The notes under the pieces were generated by a model, which saw only the letters and a list, made by a program, of their open reading frames with translations, did no database searches and was not told where the DNA came from. This document shows positions 1 through 11,375 of a stretch of 64,000 nucleotides of DNA, one piece after another; the first letter of the stretch is position 1, and every line of letters begins with the position of its first letter. Source of the stretch: Xiphias gladius. Taxonomy: Eukaryota; Chordata; Actinopteri; Istiophoriformes; Xiphiidae. The translations under genes and the position numbers were made by a program. The DNA is taken from assembly GCF_016859285.1 (NCBI RefSeq), contig NC_053418.1:8269001-8333000 (forward strand), in the 5' to 3' direction.

Positions 1-2004
1 GAGCGATTCCCTCGACTCTCAGGTGAGGGGAAAACTTCGTCCGTACCTGAAGTAAATGTCTTTTTTTTTTTTAAATTTAGGGCATCTGGTGTTGTTGGAC
101 ATCCGGATTCCCGGAGTAAATCCATGCATTTAGAACATTTCGCATCGACCAGGGAGAGAGAAAAAAAACATCTAGTGGCAGATCCGCGGTTCTGAATCAC
201 TCCTAGGCTGTTAATGTTTGACACTGTGTGCTGGAATCCCGCACGAATGGCATTGTAGTTTACTCGTGACACGCAGGCTACCGCTAATTGGCTGAACCCT
301 CGTGAGTTTTCGTCGACAAAACCGCCTCCTTGGCACGGATCACCGTGCGCCCACAACGCATTACGCTTCTGCACACTCGCCGAAATGACCGCCAGGACAT
401 GCTCTGCCATAACGCCGCATTACACTGCTTGGTGGGATTTTCAGGCAGAACTGATGACAGTAGGCTATGATGATGTGATATTCTTTAACCTACCTATTGT
501 TTCAAAACATAGCCATACACGTGTTAACCGTCGGTTTTATTCGTCCACAGGTGAATGAATCTGACGCAGATGACCAAGACTTTGGAGAGTATGCGTTGGA
601 TTTCATGGCAGGTAAGAAAACCCAAATTTCTACTGTATGGAGACGCTACACACTCAGTGCTAAAAAGTCATCATTGAGTGTGTATGCTGTCGTATGCCAC
701 TATTACCGCTGTATCAACCCGAATTATCATCATCCACTGAGGAGGTCCCCTGAAGTCACGTTGGCTGAATCCCTGGGTGTCTGTCTCCTCTGTCAGAGTC
801 CCCTGCCACACTTGAGAGCAGTCTGTCTCCGGCTGAACTGGTGCCATTTCAGGGATGTGTCATACCTCCCCTCAGCCCCCAGCGAGACTTCTCCCCGGAG
901 GACAATCTCATTAACTCCTTCACAGAGGCAGGCGACCCACCTGTCCAGGATGGCGCTCTCTGGGAGGGCATCGCCCATTGTCATGTCAGGGCACTGGGAC
1001 ACTCTATGGAAGTCAACAATCAGGTAGATCTTGACTGTGTGAGATTTTTGACCGCTGTAGAGTGTGAAAATCTGCTCTTTTTTTCCCCCTCTGGAGTTGA
1101 TGAATGTGGTGCACATGACAAGACATGTGCATATAAAATTGACACCTCTGGTCATTCACCAACTCAGTTATGGAACTTCTGTTGTATCAACACTTTATAC
1201 CTCAAAAATGAAGCTTATAAGTTTGTTTTTTTTAACCCAGTTTACATTTGAAATAACTCTGCATATCCATCCAGTAAGATGTACATAAATTGATGATGTC
1301 ACGGTAAAAGGGAGGATTCTGTGACTGAAGAGATTTTTGTTTTTTGCGTCTGCAGCTCCATGAGACTCTTCAGAGACGACTGGAAGAGATCGACTCCCTC
1401 CAGGAGAGAAACCTTCACCTCAGGCAGCTGGCCAGTCGCGCGAAGCACCTGGCCTCCGTGCTCGAGGTGAGTACGCGCAATACCTCCACACAGCTATCCT
1501 TCTGGATACTGTATAACCTCTCATTTCTGTTGGGCATTGTGTTTTCACCCCGTTCTCCTTCAGAAGCTGATGACAGTCGGAGACCCAAACGTTAGAGAGC
1601 CAGCGCCGCCTGGCGGTGATGAAACCTCACCGAGTCCCCGTAAGCGGCAGCGGCTGGATGAGGGATACGAGACGGGATCCTCTGACTCAGTGGCGGACAT
1701 GCTGAGGGACGTCAGCACCCGCTGCAACGCCGTCCTGCACAGCACCGCCACCGGAGCGCGGGCGCGGCGGGAGTCGGAGACCGTACGCGTGTTCGGCGCC
1801 TTCGCGGGCCTCCACGCGTCGGTCTCCCGGGGCGGCAGCACGGCGATTGGCGGAGCAGAGGCCGAGGAGAGCGTCTCATCTTTCAGAACCGCCGTTAGAG
1901 AGCACTGCACGATAAGGACTCAGGTGTTTCCTCACGGACGTGCCTTTACCTCGAGGACTCAGGAGGGTGGATACCGCTTTCGCTGGGTTCCCGACCACAG
2001 CTGA
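1..2004 (+). CDS. mcidas: Multicilin (mcidas), 3' part of the gene; 5' end lies outside the window
   Basis: Nuclear geminin-family coiled-coil protein that drives multiciliated-cell differentiation through E2F4/5-DP1 complexes. Inferred exons: 1-22 (tentative, ends CAG|GTGAGG), 551-611, 797-1023, 1356-1466 and 1564-2004. All join in frame with consensus GT-AG sites. The fourth exon encodes the leucine-zipper-like coiled coil ([19 protein letters not shown]), running into [15 protein letters not shown] across the last intron. This closely matches the multicilin/geminin coiled coil. The last exon ends with the conserved multicilin C-terminal module ([14 protein letters not shown], then GGYRFRWVP), which binds E2F/DP and separates MCIDAS and GMNC from geminin. 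MCIDAS is preferred over GMNC because of the coiled-coil sequence and the neighbouring cdc20b and gpx8. About 286 residues lie in the window and the N-terminus is missing. In mammals CCNO lies beyond MCIDAS, so it would be expected just left of base 1. Confidence 0.9.
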
Positions 2005-2331
2005 AGCCAGAGTTGACGGATGCAAAAAAATTGAGCCATGAAGTGCCTCTAATCTGAAGGTCCGTTCAGGACTGGGAGGAAGTGGGGGTGTGCGGCGACT
2101 GTTAATGCGTAACCAATAATCTGTGGTGATATCTGTAAATGATTAAATTATGTCTTCCTCAGGTAGCTTCTAAACTAATCGGTCAGAGCTGGTGCTTGAC
2201 AAAGGAAATAATACTGCTGGAGCTGTTGTTTACATTGTGTTTCTGTTTACATGCCTCAATGTCATGTTTAGTTTTTGGAGCCCACGTCGTGTTTTTGTCC
2301 TTGAAAACAGAAATGAATTTACAACTTTGGG

Positions 2332-2337
2332 AATAAA
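2332..2337 (+). promoter_or_regulatory. Probable poly(A) signal of mcidas
   Basis: An AATAAA hexamer lies 328 bases after the mcidas stop codon on the sense strand, in an otherwise gene-free AT-rich stretch. It would give a 3' UTR of about 350 bases. Confidence 0.5.
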
Positions 2338-3026
2338 TGATATGTTTTTTTTTAAAAAGCTGACTTGGAGAGTTTTTGTATTATGGAAACAAACAAATAG
2401 GTGGAAACAAGCCAATTCAAACAAATGGAAAGAAACAGTTTTCCTTGTTTGAGCAGTGAAACAAATGTGACCCCATGACCCTCTTTAAGAAACAGGGACT
2501 TCCTTCCCTTATGTCTCTGTCTGAGTGACTGTGTGCTCAGAGAAGGGGCTCCGGCCCATGATGTATGGCAGCCAACATCCTTGTTTATATCCTTCTTTTT
2601 GGAAATTGGTTTGTTTTTTTTGTCCCAGATTGCATGACTTATTGGTTGGTAGCACTTAAACTCTATAAACAGTATTTCCCAGTGGTAAAACATTGTCGTT
2701 AGCTCTGTCACATCTGTCCCAAAGATTTACATTTGTCAAACTTGGATAAGACAAAAAAAAACCACAAACTGAGGAAATCAAAACAAGAAGAAGAAATTAA
2801 TTTATCTTAGGAGGATGTGACCTTCTGACCTTTGGGTATCTGTGTCCGCTATCTTCATTCTGCCCCCCTGTGGAGGGCTCTGGCTGTAAAAAGTGGGCTT
2901 GTGTGAGGCAGAGTGGTCCAGAGGACAGACACCTGTTTAAACTACCCCCAAACCTGAGCCTGTTTACTTTAGAGCAGTGAAGGCGGCACTGCAGCCCCCT
3001 GGGCTGGGGGGAAAAAATTTACAGTA

Positions 3027-3054
3027 CTGCTGCTGCTGCTGCTGCTGCTGCTGC
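3027..3054 (+). repeat. (CTG)9 trinucleotide repeat
   Basis: Nine perfect CTG units in the mcidas-cdc20b spacer. I found no convincing exon around it. The rest of 2340-3490 holds nothing that I can assign. Confidence 0.9.
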
Positions 3055-3499
3055 GAACACTGGATGTCACAGCACAAATGAAGGTAAGAAGAACCTGACA
3101 GCGAGACGGGAGTCTACCTGACATTTCCTTTTAAGATCATTGACGGGTACATCACAGAGGGGAAGGGAGGATTTGTGTTAACCAATAAACCATGGGAATT
3201 ATGAATTTAAGACTCTGCAGACCAGCCCACAGTCAGATTCATATTGTGTTCATCATTGTAAAACAACAATTCGACAGCACTAATTGTATGTATATTTCCT
3301 TGTTTGTGATGGTGCTGAAATAAAAATATTTACAGTCTTTCACATGCCTGTGGAAGGGAAATGTCATGGGGATATTTTGTCTATGGCCTACCGTCAGAAC
3401 AAGAAACCACATAGATGACTTACTGAGTGATAAGGCTATGCAACCTGTAGTTTGGCTTATTGCTTATCAGTAATGAGCCAAGTTATTGGCCCAGAGCCA

Positions 3500-3770
3500 T
3501 GGATTGACTGTTCTTGTCGGAGAGTCGATCAAACGGACTCAAAGGAGATGCGGGGTGAGTACAAGTGGGTGCAAAGCGACCAAAAAGAGATGTAGAACGA
3601 CCACAGAGACACAGAACCAGTAAAAATAGATGCAAAGTGACCACGAAGTTGACGGAGAGACACAGGCGCACAAGAGGAGTAAGACTAGACACAAATGTTC
3701 TAGAAAGAGATGCGAAGACCACGACTTGGTTCTCTTTCATCTGTGGCTGTGGGGGCCTTCTACATGCCTG
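3500..3770 (-). repeat. Interspersed repeat built on a GTCTCTTTGTGGTCGTTTTG-like unit (copy 1)
   Basis: On the minus strand this segment starts with 'caggcccctgggtacaggca' and continues with degenerate units of about 20-25 bases that resemble GTCTCTGTGGTCGTTCTAC. A second copy, read on the plus strand, lies at 21340-21600. The unit is one I recognise as common in percomorph genomes. I cannot place it in a named family. Confidence 0.65.
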
Positions 3771-3999
3771 TACCCAGGGGGCCTGTTGTTTCATAATCTG
3801 TCCCTGCTGATAACCTGTTAATCATATCAGTTATATCCTCCTATATATATATATATTTTTTTTTAGATAAAAAGGACAATTAAAATGCAATGTCTCTGCA
3901 GTGCTGCAGAATTTAGACGCCTTTCGCACCCTCTCACCCCACTGGTTGACCGAAAGAGCCCTGTCACAACTTAAATACCTGCTGCCAACGTAAAGCAAA

Positions 4000-4900
4000 G
4001 AGGACGCTCGCTGTCGTCAAAACCTCAGCCCCCCACATAACCGCCCAAGACCCTCACGTCAGCTTGGCTCGACGCCCAGGCGCGCCTTGAGCCACTTTTA
4101 CCGCAAGCAAATCCGTTTGTCATTGACCAGCAGCGCCGGTGAGAGCAGTCAAGGGGGGTGGGGGGCGGGGGGCTTTGTTTAAGCCGGCTGCGACACATTT
4201 TGACCGGCTAAGCTACCGCCAAACTGCGGGGGGACAGTGCGGGAGGGGAAAGTTAAATACAGACACAATGAGTCTCTAAGGTGACTGAAGCCAAACCTGG
4301 ATGGAGGCTACGAACCAGACAGGGACCCGCGGGAAAGAGGGCGGAGAAAAAAAAAGAAAGAAAGAAAAAAAAATCATCCATTTTTCCTGCGGAGGGATGC
4401 TGAGGATGGAGGGCCCGGCCTCTGGGCCTAAAATGACCCACGCAAAGTTAGGATTTGTATCTAGGCCTTTTTTTTCTCATGCAAGCGAAACGTTATCAAA
4501 GCGTTCTGTACATTTTAAAGCAAATACTCGGGGGGAATGAAATGGGGAAAAGGAGAGACACGGGTACGATTAGGAGAAAACAAATCAGGAGCTACAAACA
4601 CAAAGGCCCACCTGAAACTGCAGTAATGTATCATTAATCATCAGCATCACCATATCAACATTTATTTAATATTGAGTAACATTTGTAAGCAACAGGGGCA
4701 CGGCCGCCTGCTGGCGCACGCTGGCGGGGCCGCTTTGTTCCGTGTCGTTGAGAGCACGCACCTGTCGCGCGGTGTCAGGCCCGTGCTCTCCGGCGCGAGC
4801 GCATATGGAAGTGGCAGGTGGCGAGAACGTGCGCTCGCTCGCTCGCTCGCTCGCGCCATTCCGCCCACTTAGCGCCAGAGCAGCTCGCGGGGAAGGGCTG
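4000..4900. other. CpG-rich segment between mcidas and cdc20b, with a short (CTCG)n tract
   Basis: GC- and CpG-rich sequence is concentrated at 4000-4260 and 4690-4900, with a CTCG tandem tract near 4830-4856. No coding exon is supported. Open frames here look like by-products of GC-rich sequence. It may be an unmethylated regulatory island, either an alternative upstream promoter of the cdc20b/miR-449 transcript or an enhancer for the locus. From 4950 to 5600 the sequence is AT-rich with nothing recognisable. Confidence 0.4.
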
Positions 4901-5639
4901 GTACAGGTGTGTGTTCCTGACGTGACAGCAGTTAGACGATACTGGAGTTGATCCGAAAATATCGATCATATTTAACGTATTTTATCTTAATGGTGTCGGT
5001 GTGTTTGCTGGTTTTTATTGTGAAAATATGATGACATTTTTTTAATTATTCTATTTCATTTTAGCTGTTAGGTTTGAAAAAAAATACTTAGCAACTAAAA
5101 TAAGAAAAAATAAAATACTTAGCATAAAACTTGGTCTTTTCAGCTGTTAAGTAAAGTATTTTACTTAACCAAAATAAAAAACAAAATATTTTACTTAAAC
5201 CTTAGTCTTTTACTTAACTTTAGTTCAGTTGCTATTTTTTTTGTCATTTGCACTGAGTTTTTTTCTCTAATAGTATCATCATTATTATTATTGTCTATTT
5301 TTCTGCATTTCAACATTTTTTATTATTGAAGTAGAAATTATTCAACAGTAAAGATTTTCCTGATTTCCTTTTATATGCTCTAACACTTGATTACTCCTCG
5401 CTTAAGATTGCCTGTGTCTGAAAGGTGCTACATAAACCTAACGCCCTTAGCCTTTCTTAATAATAAGACTAGCTAATCATCATCATTAATGGTTTCAGAA
5501 GAATCATTTCTTTCAGCCAAACGACACAGGCTAGATCGCGGGCTGAGTCTGATCAATTGTGAAATAAAAACGTCTCTCCTCGTCTGGGTTATTGGCTGAT
5601 AACACGCTGCCGCCTCCACCTTTAAAACTTTACCGCGTT

Positions 5640-5643
<4 letters not shown>

Positions 5644-5673
<30 letters not shown>
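5644..5673 (+). repeat. Poly(T) run
   Basis: About 30 consecutive T residues roughly 100 bases upstream of the cdc20b promoter elements. On the minus strand this is a poly(A) tract, but no SINE or LINE body that I can recognise is attached to it. Confidence 0.9.
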
Positions 5674-5676
<3 letters not shown>

Positions 5677-5776
5677 GTGTCTATTTGTTTCCAGGAGAAA
5701 CCAGGACGCGGAGGGAATCCCTGACCAGGAGTGGCGGGGCGGGGGGGCAGAAAAAAAGAAAAAAAGCAACTAACCG

Positions 5777-5837
5777 CCAATAGCAGAGCAGAGGACGGTG
5801 CTTCCCGCTCCCTCGTCCGCCCGGGGAGAGTATTTAG
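5777..5837 (+). promoter_or_regulatory. Putative core promoter of cdc20b/pri-miR-449: CCAAT box and TATA-like box
   Basis: A CCAAT pentamer at 5777-5781 is followed 50 bases later by TATTTAG at 5831-5837. Together they predict transcription starting near 5860, about 90 bases before the proposed cdc20b start codon. The surrounding 5700-5880 sequence is GC-rich. Spacing and order are standard, but the assignment rests on motifs only. Confidence 0.45.
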
Positions 5838-5888
5838 GAGCCGAGCCCGTCCAGGAGGAGAGGAGACGACAGGTGCACCAGGCACGGC

Positions 5889-5915
5889 ATGTGTCAGCCT
5901 CCTCAAACAGCCTGA
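5889..5915 (+). other. Short upstream ORF in the cdc20b 5' leader (8 codons)
   Basis: An ATG at 5889 opens an eight-codon frame that ends in TGA at 5913-5915. It is out of frame with the proposed cdc20b start at 5948. If transcription starts near 5860, this would be the first AUG met by scanning ribosomes and could lower cdc20b translation. It would not affect microRNA production from the intron. Confidence 0.35.
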
Positions 5916-5947
5916 GAGGGAAGGAAATAGATTCACGGGAACCGAGG

Positions 5948-8900
5948 ATGCGTCTGAAACTCACGACTGCAGGTCCAAATGAACGGGTGAGCATTTTGGT
6001 TTTGCAAAAGTATAGATATATATATATATATAAAAAAAGGTCTGATAGGTAGATATAGTAGTTCCCTGCTGTCACCTTTGGCCTGCTGCTGTTGCTGCTG
6101 CTGCTGCCAGGCAACCGCTTCAAACTCTCAACCCCTGAATGCTCCTCCTTGCTTTAACATTGCTGTATGCTATGGTTAAACCAAAGTATATCAACAGTCC
6201 TCACCTTGCTGAAGAAATATTTGAGGGTAGAAATTCAATTTTTGTCTACGCTGTAGTTTGCTGTGTGAGAAAGTCATTTCTGATGATGAGGAGCATCACC
6301 TTGACTGGATGTTTTGTTGGTTGGTTGGTTGGTTGGTTGTTTGTTTGTTTGTTTTCATGACCAGGACAACATGGGGGAAACGTTCAGAGATTTTGTAGGA
6401 AAGGAGGAGGCTGGGCCCCTTCAAAGTAAGAGGGGAAATATCAAAAAGGAAAAAATAAAAATAAAAAGGCATTACAAAATTGACCTTAATGTTACATGTA
6501 CCGTCTGCAACCCCGTCCCCCCCCCGTCCCCGTCCCCTTTCAGAGCTGGTGGTGACAGTGTGGCAGTGTACCGCTGCTGGCTGTGCTACTATCTGATTGA
6601 CAGCTGCCAGCTGCACTCCTCACTGCTGCTACCGACTGACCTCAAAGAATCGCTGCGGACGTGGCCACATACCCCCCCCCCCTTCATCCACCTGCAGAAA
6701 AAAAAAGAGGAAAAAAAAAAAAAAAGTCAACAGTGGAATAAAGCTGGCAGGTAACGAAAGACGAATCTTCAAATTTCACATTCAACACAACGATAAAACA
6801 TTCAGCCCAACATCAGTTCGACATAGTCAAATCCAGGCATTTGCATACACGGCGAGCCCTTGGAGCTGTGACTGGTTGGGAGGCAGTGTAATGTTAGCTG
6901 ACGTTTCTTCTGCCAGCTCACACTGCTCTGCTACCTTAACAGTTACATTTGACTGTACTTCTGTGTTTATTACTCATGTGCCTCGAGGAGATGTTGAGGG
7001 ATCCAGAGACACAAGCATCCCGATTCCCAAATGACATCAACCAGGGAGATGCTTGGAAATTAGCTTTATTTTGAGGGGGGGCATTTGTTTTCAATGTTTT
7101 AAGCTTCTGGTGTCGCAAGGCGCTGATACTCAACCATTTAGAGGGATAATATCAGCTGATATTACAAAGACGGCACTGTTTTTCAGCTCTCTTGTCGTGG
7201 GTGGCTGGTAGGCAGTGTCTTGTTAGCTGGTTGATTGTGTGTGTGCCAGCTTACCTGCTGCTGCCCTCCAACTGTCCATTTAAATCCACACCAGCAGCCC
7301 CGGGGGACTTCTGCAATTAACGTTCACTTCAAATCAATTAAAAAACAGCTGGGTTTGCGATTCAGAGCTCCTGTTGTACATCTGATAAAAGAGCATTTCT
7401 TTTGGCGACGGTTCACCAGTTTTTTTTAATCTTCAGACCGAGAGGTGACCTTTTCCGAGGACGCTGAAAATAACTGCTTTAAAATATTTCAGACAGAAAA
7501 ATCAACTATAATGTAGAAAATATCAGCACCGACATGCATTTGTGTTGCATTACTTGCAAGTTGGTATCAACATTCTCAGCCTGAACTTAAAATGTGGATT
7601 ACTTTATCAGTTAATTAAGTAGCTCTACACACTTTTCTTGCTTTTAAAACATAGAGGGTCCCGGGCTAAATGTCCAAATCAAATAATTATGAAATCATTT
7701 TATTGTTGGGTGGAAGGTTTCACAATTTGCTGGGCTCAAATCAGTTGTACTTCACCTTAAGAAATAGATTTTAATCTAAACATTAGAAAGTACAGACACG
7801 GCACAGACTAAGCCAAATTAAACGAGTAAAACTCCAGCACTTCAAAGGCTAAACAATCCTTCAGCTGCAGCAGTGGTCATCATAAGGAATGTTCCTCATC
7901 ATTGTCATTATTAACCACAGGATGGTCCCTATTACACACAGACAAAGCCTGACATTCTGACTTAGTGGCGCTTTTCGTCCTGCGTGCGTCTGGAGCGAGC
8001 CATCACCCAACCAAGCCCACTGTGACAGTTCATAGTCCACCGCTTGTTATTCCTGGCTGCTCAAAGCACAGCGGCGTGTCCAGTATCTGTCCGTAGGCCC
8101 CATCATAGCTCCACCCGTTTCTTCAGGATGATTTCTCGCACCAGCGCCGTGGCCTCTTGTCGGACGCTCTCCATGGGCTCGTCGGCTCGCCAGAACCGGA
8201 CCACCTTCCCCTCTGGATTCACCAGAAACTTCCAGAAGTTCCACTTTGGAATTTTCTGCACAGAATCTGGAAAAATAACCACATTCACCATACCGTCATT
8301 AACGGTGCATCTTACAGCCTAACCTGATCCATAAACTCTGACGACGGTCAGATTCTTTAAAATCAACTTATAAATTTTATGTGTATAAATATATAAATGT
8401 ATTATATATACCTAATCATATTGATGCAAAAATCAAAGATGTTAAAGCGACAGCTACCACAGTATAAACGGTATGACAAAGCGTCAGATAGGTGAAATAT
8501 TTATATTGTCTGAAGGTTTAACTGAAAACCTTCGCACTCTGGATATGACTATGGTTTAAAACAGATGAGAGAATATTCTAAAAACCTCTGACGTCACTCG
8601 TGTATGGACAATAAGCAGCTGCTTCAGTATCATAAAAAAACTGACTGTTATTTTACACCAGAGATAGGCACTTAAGAAAACGCTGACAGGCATAACCCTA
8701 AATTTAAACCCTATTTGGGTGCAAGAACTACACAGAATCATGAGTCAACGACGTCCACTCGGTGTGTAGGAAATGAGCACCGGATTTTACTTTCCAATAA
8801 CCTCGGACTAGTTCTCCATGTGTCCTTTCGAATTCATGTCTCTGAATATGAATTTAACTATTCTGGAACAAATGAGTAAAGCGAACTTTTAGAGTGGGGC

Positions 8901-11301
8901 TCTATTCCCTTCTCCATTCACCTGCAGACGTATGCGATTTCATTTTTTTTTCCTCTGAGAAACCGCAATTGTGCAGTTAGTGTTTAGTTTTCATGAAGTA
9001 AAATATCAAACGTTTGCTTGGTTACAGCTTGACAAATGCAAAGAGCCGCTTTCATTATGAACGGAACATTATTGACTCCGGATCTGGAATTAAAATAAAA
9101 ATGTGTTTATAATCTGAAGGATTACTTTTATCATAAAAATATAGATTTAATTGCAACCATATGGGAAAGTCTGTACTTCCTGGCAGACAGCTGCCTAAAT
9201 GCGGCCATAAATACAGGAGTCATCATTTTAATTTAAAGGAAAATATAGACTTTTAACATAGTGGTGGTGTTTCTTTGTTTGTTTGTTTTGTCACGTCATT
9301 TTGGAAAACGTGGTGTACAGACAGACAGATGTGGCTCGGTGCCTCTGTGCCAACCTGTGAGGAATTTGAAGGCAGGGTCCGCCTCTGAGCCCATTACTTT
9401 GATCTTGCTGAAGAAAGGGAAAGTGACACCGTAGGTGGACTTGGCGAAAGCCTCGATGTCCCTGCTGGCCCCGGTCTCGGTGTCCCCGAACTGGCCGCAG
9501 GGGAAGGCCAGGACGTTGAAGTGAGAGGTGCCCAGTTCCCGGTGGAGCTCCTGCAGAGACATGTAGTTCGCCGCGGTCTGCTCGCTCTGACTCGCCACGT
9601 TTACAACCAAAGACGCCTATACAGAGGGAGAGGGGGAGGGAGGGTCAGGGTGTAAATTAATTTTGAGAAAGCTACAAGAAATACGTATTATGCAATGAAA
9701 CCCGAACTCAACTCACAGTGGAAAACTCGGACTAAGCGTGCAAAGATTTCTTCTCAAAGTGGAGTGACTGGTGATGTGGACTTACTTTCCCTCGGTACTT
9801 CTCCAGGGAAACCGACCTGCCCCTCACGTCTTTGACCTCGAAAGAATAAAAATCCCTCGGTTTCCTCGGCTTCACCAGCTGGGTCTGCAGGAGGAACAAA
9901 CACCCCACGCCGACTGTCATGCTCAGCAGCACCGTCAACTTTTTAGCTTTTGGGTTGGAGGACTTGGAAGGGTAGCCCCCTAAGGCCTCCATCTTGGAGG
10001 GGGAAGAACAAACCCTGGTCGGTGTGAGAGGGAGGGGGGTGCGGGCTCCTGCCAAAAAAAAAAAAGTCTTTGGCTGGACCGGGAGGAGGGAGCTGCGTCG
10101 AACCCGCTGCAGAGAACAAGCACAAAACCGGAATCCGAGTGCGGATTCTTTCCAAAATAAAACCAGTATTGAAACACGGTGATCGTTGGGTGTACACACA
10201 ACAATAAAGGTCATAGTAGATTTATTGGAGGAACAATCAGATATCTAATGTTAATATTAAAGCCACTTTCTGCCTGAACTAAAAAAGAAAACACTAGACT
10301 ATCAATGTGACTATTGTGCTGTCTTCCCATACAACATGATGCGAGAAAGCATTAACAGGACTAAAGTGGTTATGCAAAAAGAAAATAACTTAAAAACACA
10401 ATTTTAGTCACTCATTTGATGCAGGGTTGTCCACAGGGACTCACAAAAGTTTGGTTGTTTCTTTGGATCCCCATTGGCTCCTGTATCACAGCAGCTATTG
10501 CTTCTAGGGTCCATATACAAATATAAACAGTGTCAAAATCAACATCACTTATCACGAACTGATAAAATATTGGAGAATATGGAGATAAATGTGGGAAATA
10601 ATAAATTTAATAATAATAATAATACATTTTTAAATAGGTTTTTTTCACTATATTCTGACAATTTAAAGACAAACTGTTTGTTCGATTAATTGAGAAAATA
10701 ATCAGCAGATTAATTGATAAAAAAAATAAAAAAAAATCGTTAGCTGCAGCCTGAGTACAGTTTAACATGATGTCTTTAGATACTGACCGGTATCTTTAAG
10801 AGGGAAACTAGAAGGGTCGGAGCTTAATGTCACTGCTTTTGATTTGAAAATTTTCACCGGAAGTTCCGCCCAACATGTTGCCTGCTTGACCCTAAGCGAA
10901 GTTACGTGGTTTTTGATGTTTTTGAGGTATTATGTTTTTGTCGGGCACTGAGACTATCGATGGCCCGACCGCAGCTTTTCTGTTTAACGGATCTCTTCAG
11001 CGTTTTCTCGTCCTCTCAGGGACAGAGCGACGCCCGTCACGTGTCGTACAGGCGTTTCAGGAGGCGGATCGTCCGGAGGAGCAGCGGAGAGCGGCCTGCC
11101 GTGAGCACACCCGTGGCCGCTGGGCGGCGGTGTGAGCCAGCCTTCGCGTTCGACACGGTCTGCCAGAGGCTGGAGCTGGATTCGCCGCCGGGACACCGGG
11201 AGCCGGCCCAGAGACTCCGACGGGGCAGCCCTCGAGGTATTATTATATCAACAACACACCAAGTCATAGAGGGATGTGAAAGACTTGCCTGTCTGTGACA
11301 C

Positions 11302-11375
<74 letters not shown>

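Noticed and set aside
497-1251. Long frames over the mcidas introns
   Set aside because: They combine real exons (551-611, 797-1023) with intron sequence in mixed frames. Consensus splice sites mark the true coding parts.
2860-3080. Exon-like stretch with (CTG)9 followed by ATGAAG|GTAAG
   Set aside because: The donor is good but there is no acceptor, no partner exon and no protein resemblance.
9732-10214. 160-residue frame extending gpx8 upstream and downstream
   Set aside because: The upstream part is 5' leader and the downstream part is intron. The start MEALGGYPSK and donor at 9785 give a normal GPX8 length.
10984-11196. Minus-strand frame opposite the second cdc20b exon
   Set aside because: It is the antisense shadow of a GC-rich exon. 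The plus frame fits splice sites and the cdc20b chain.
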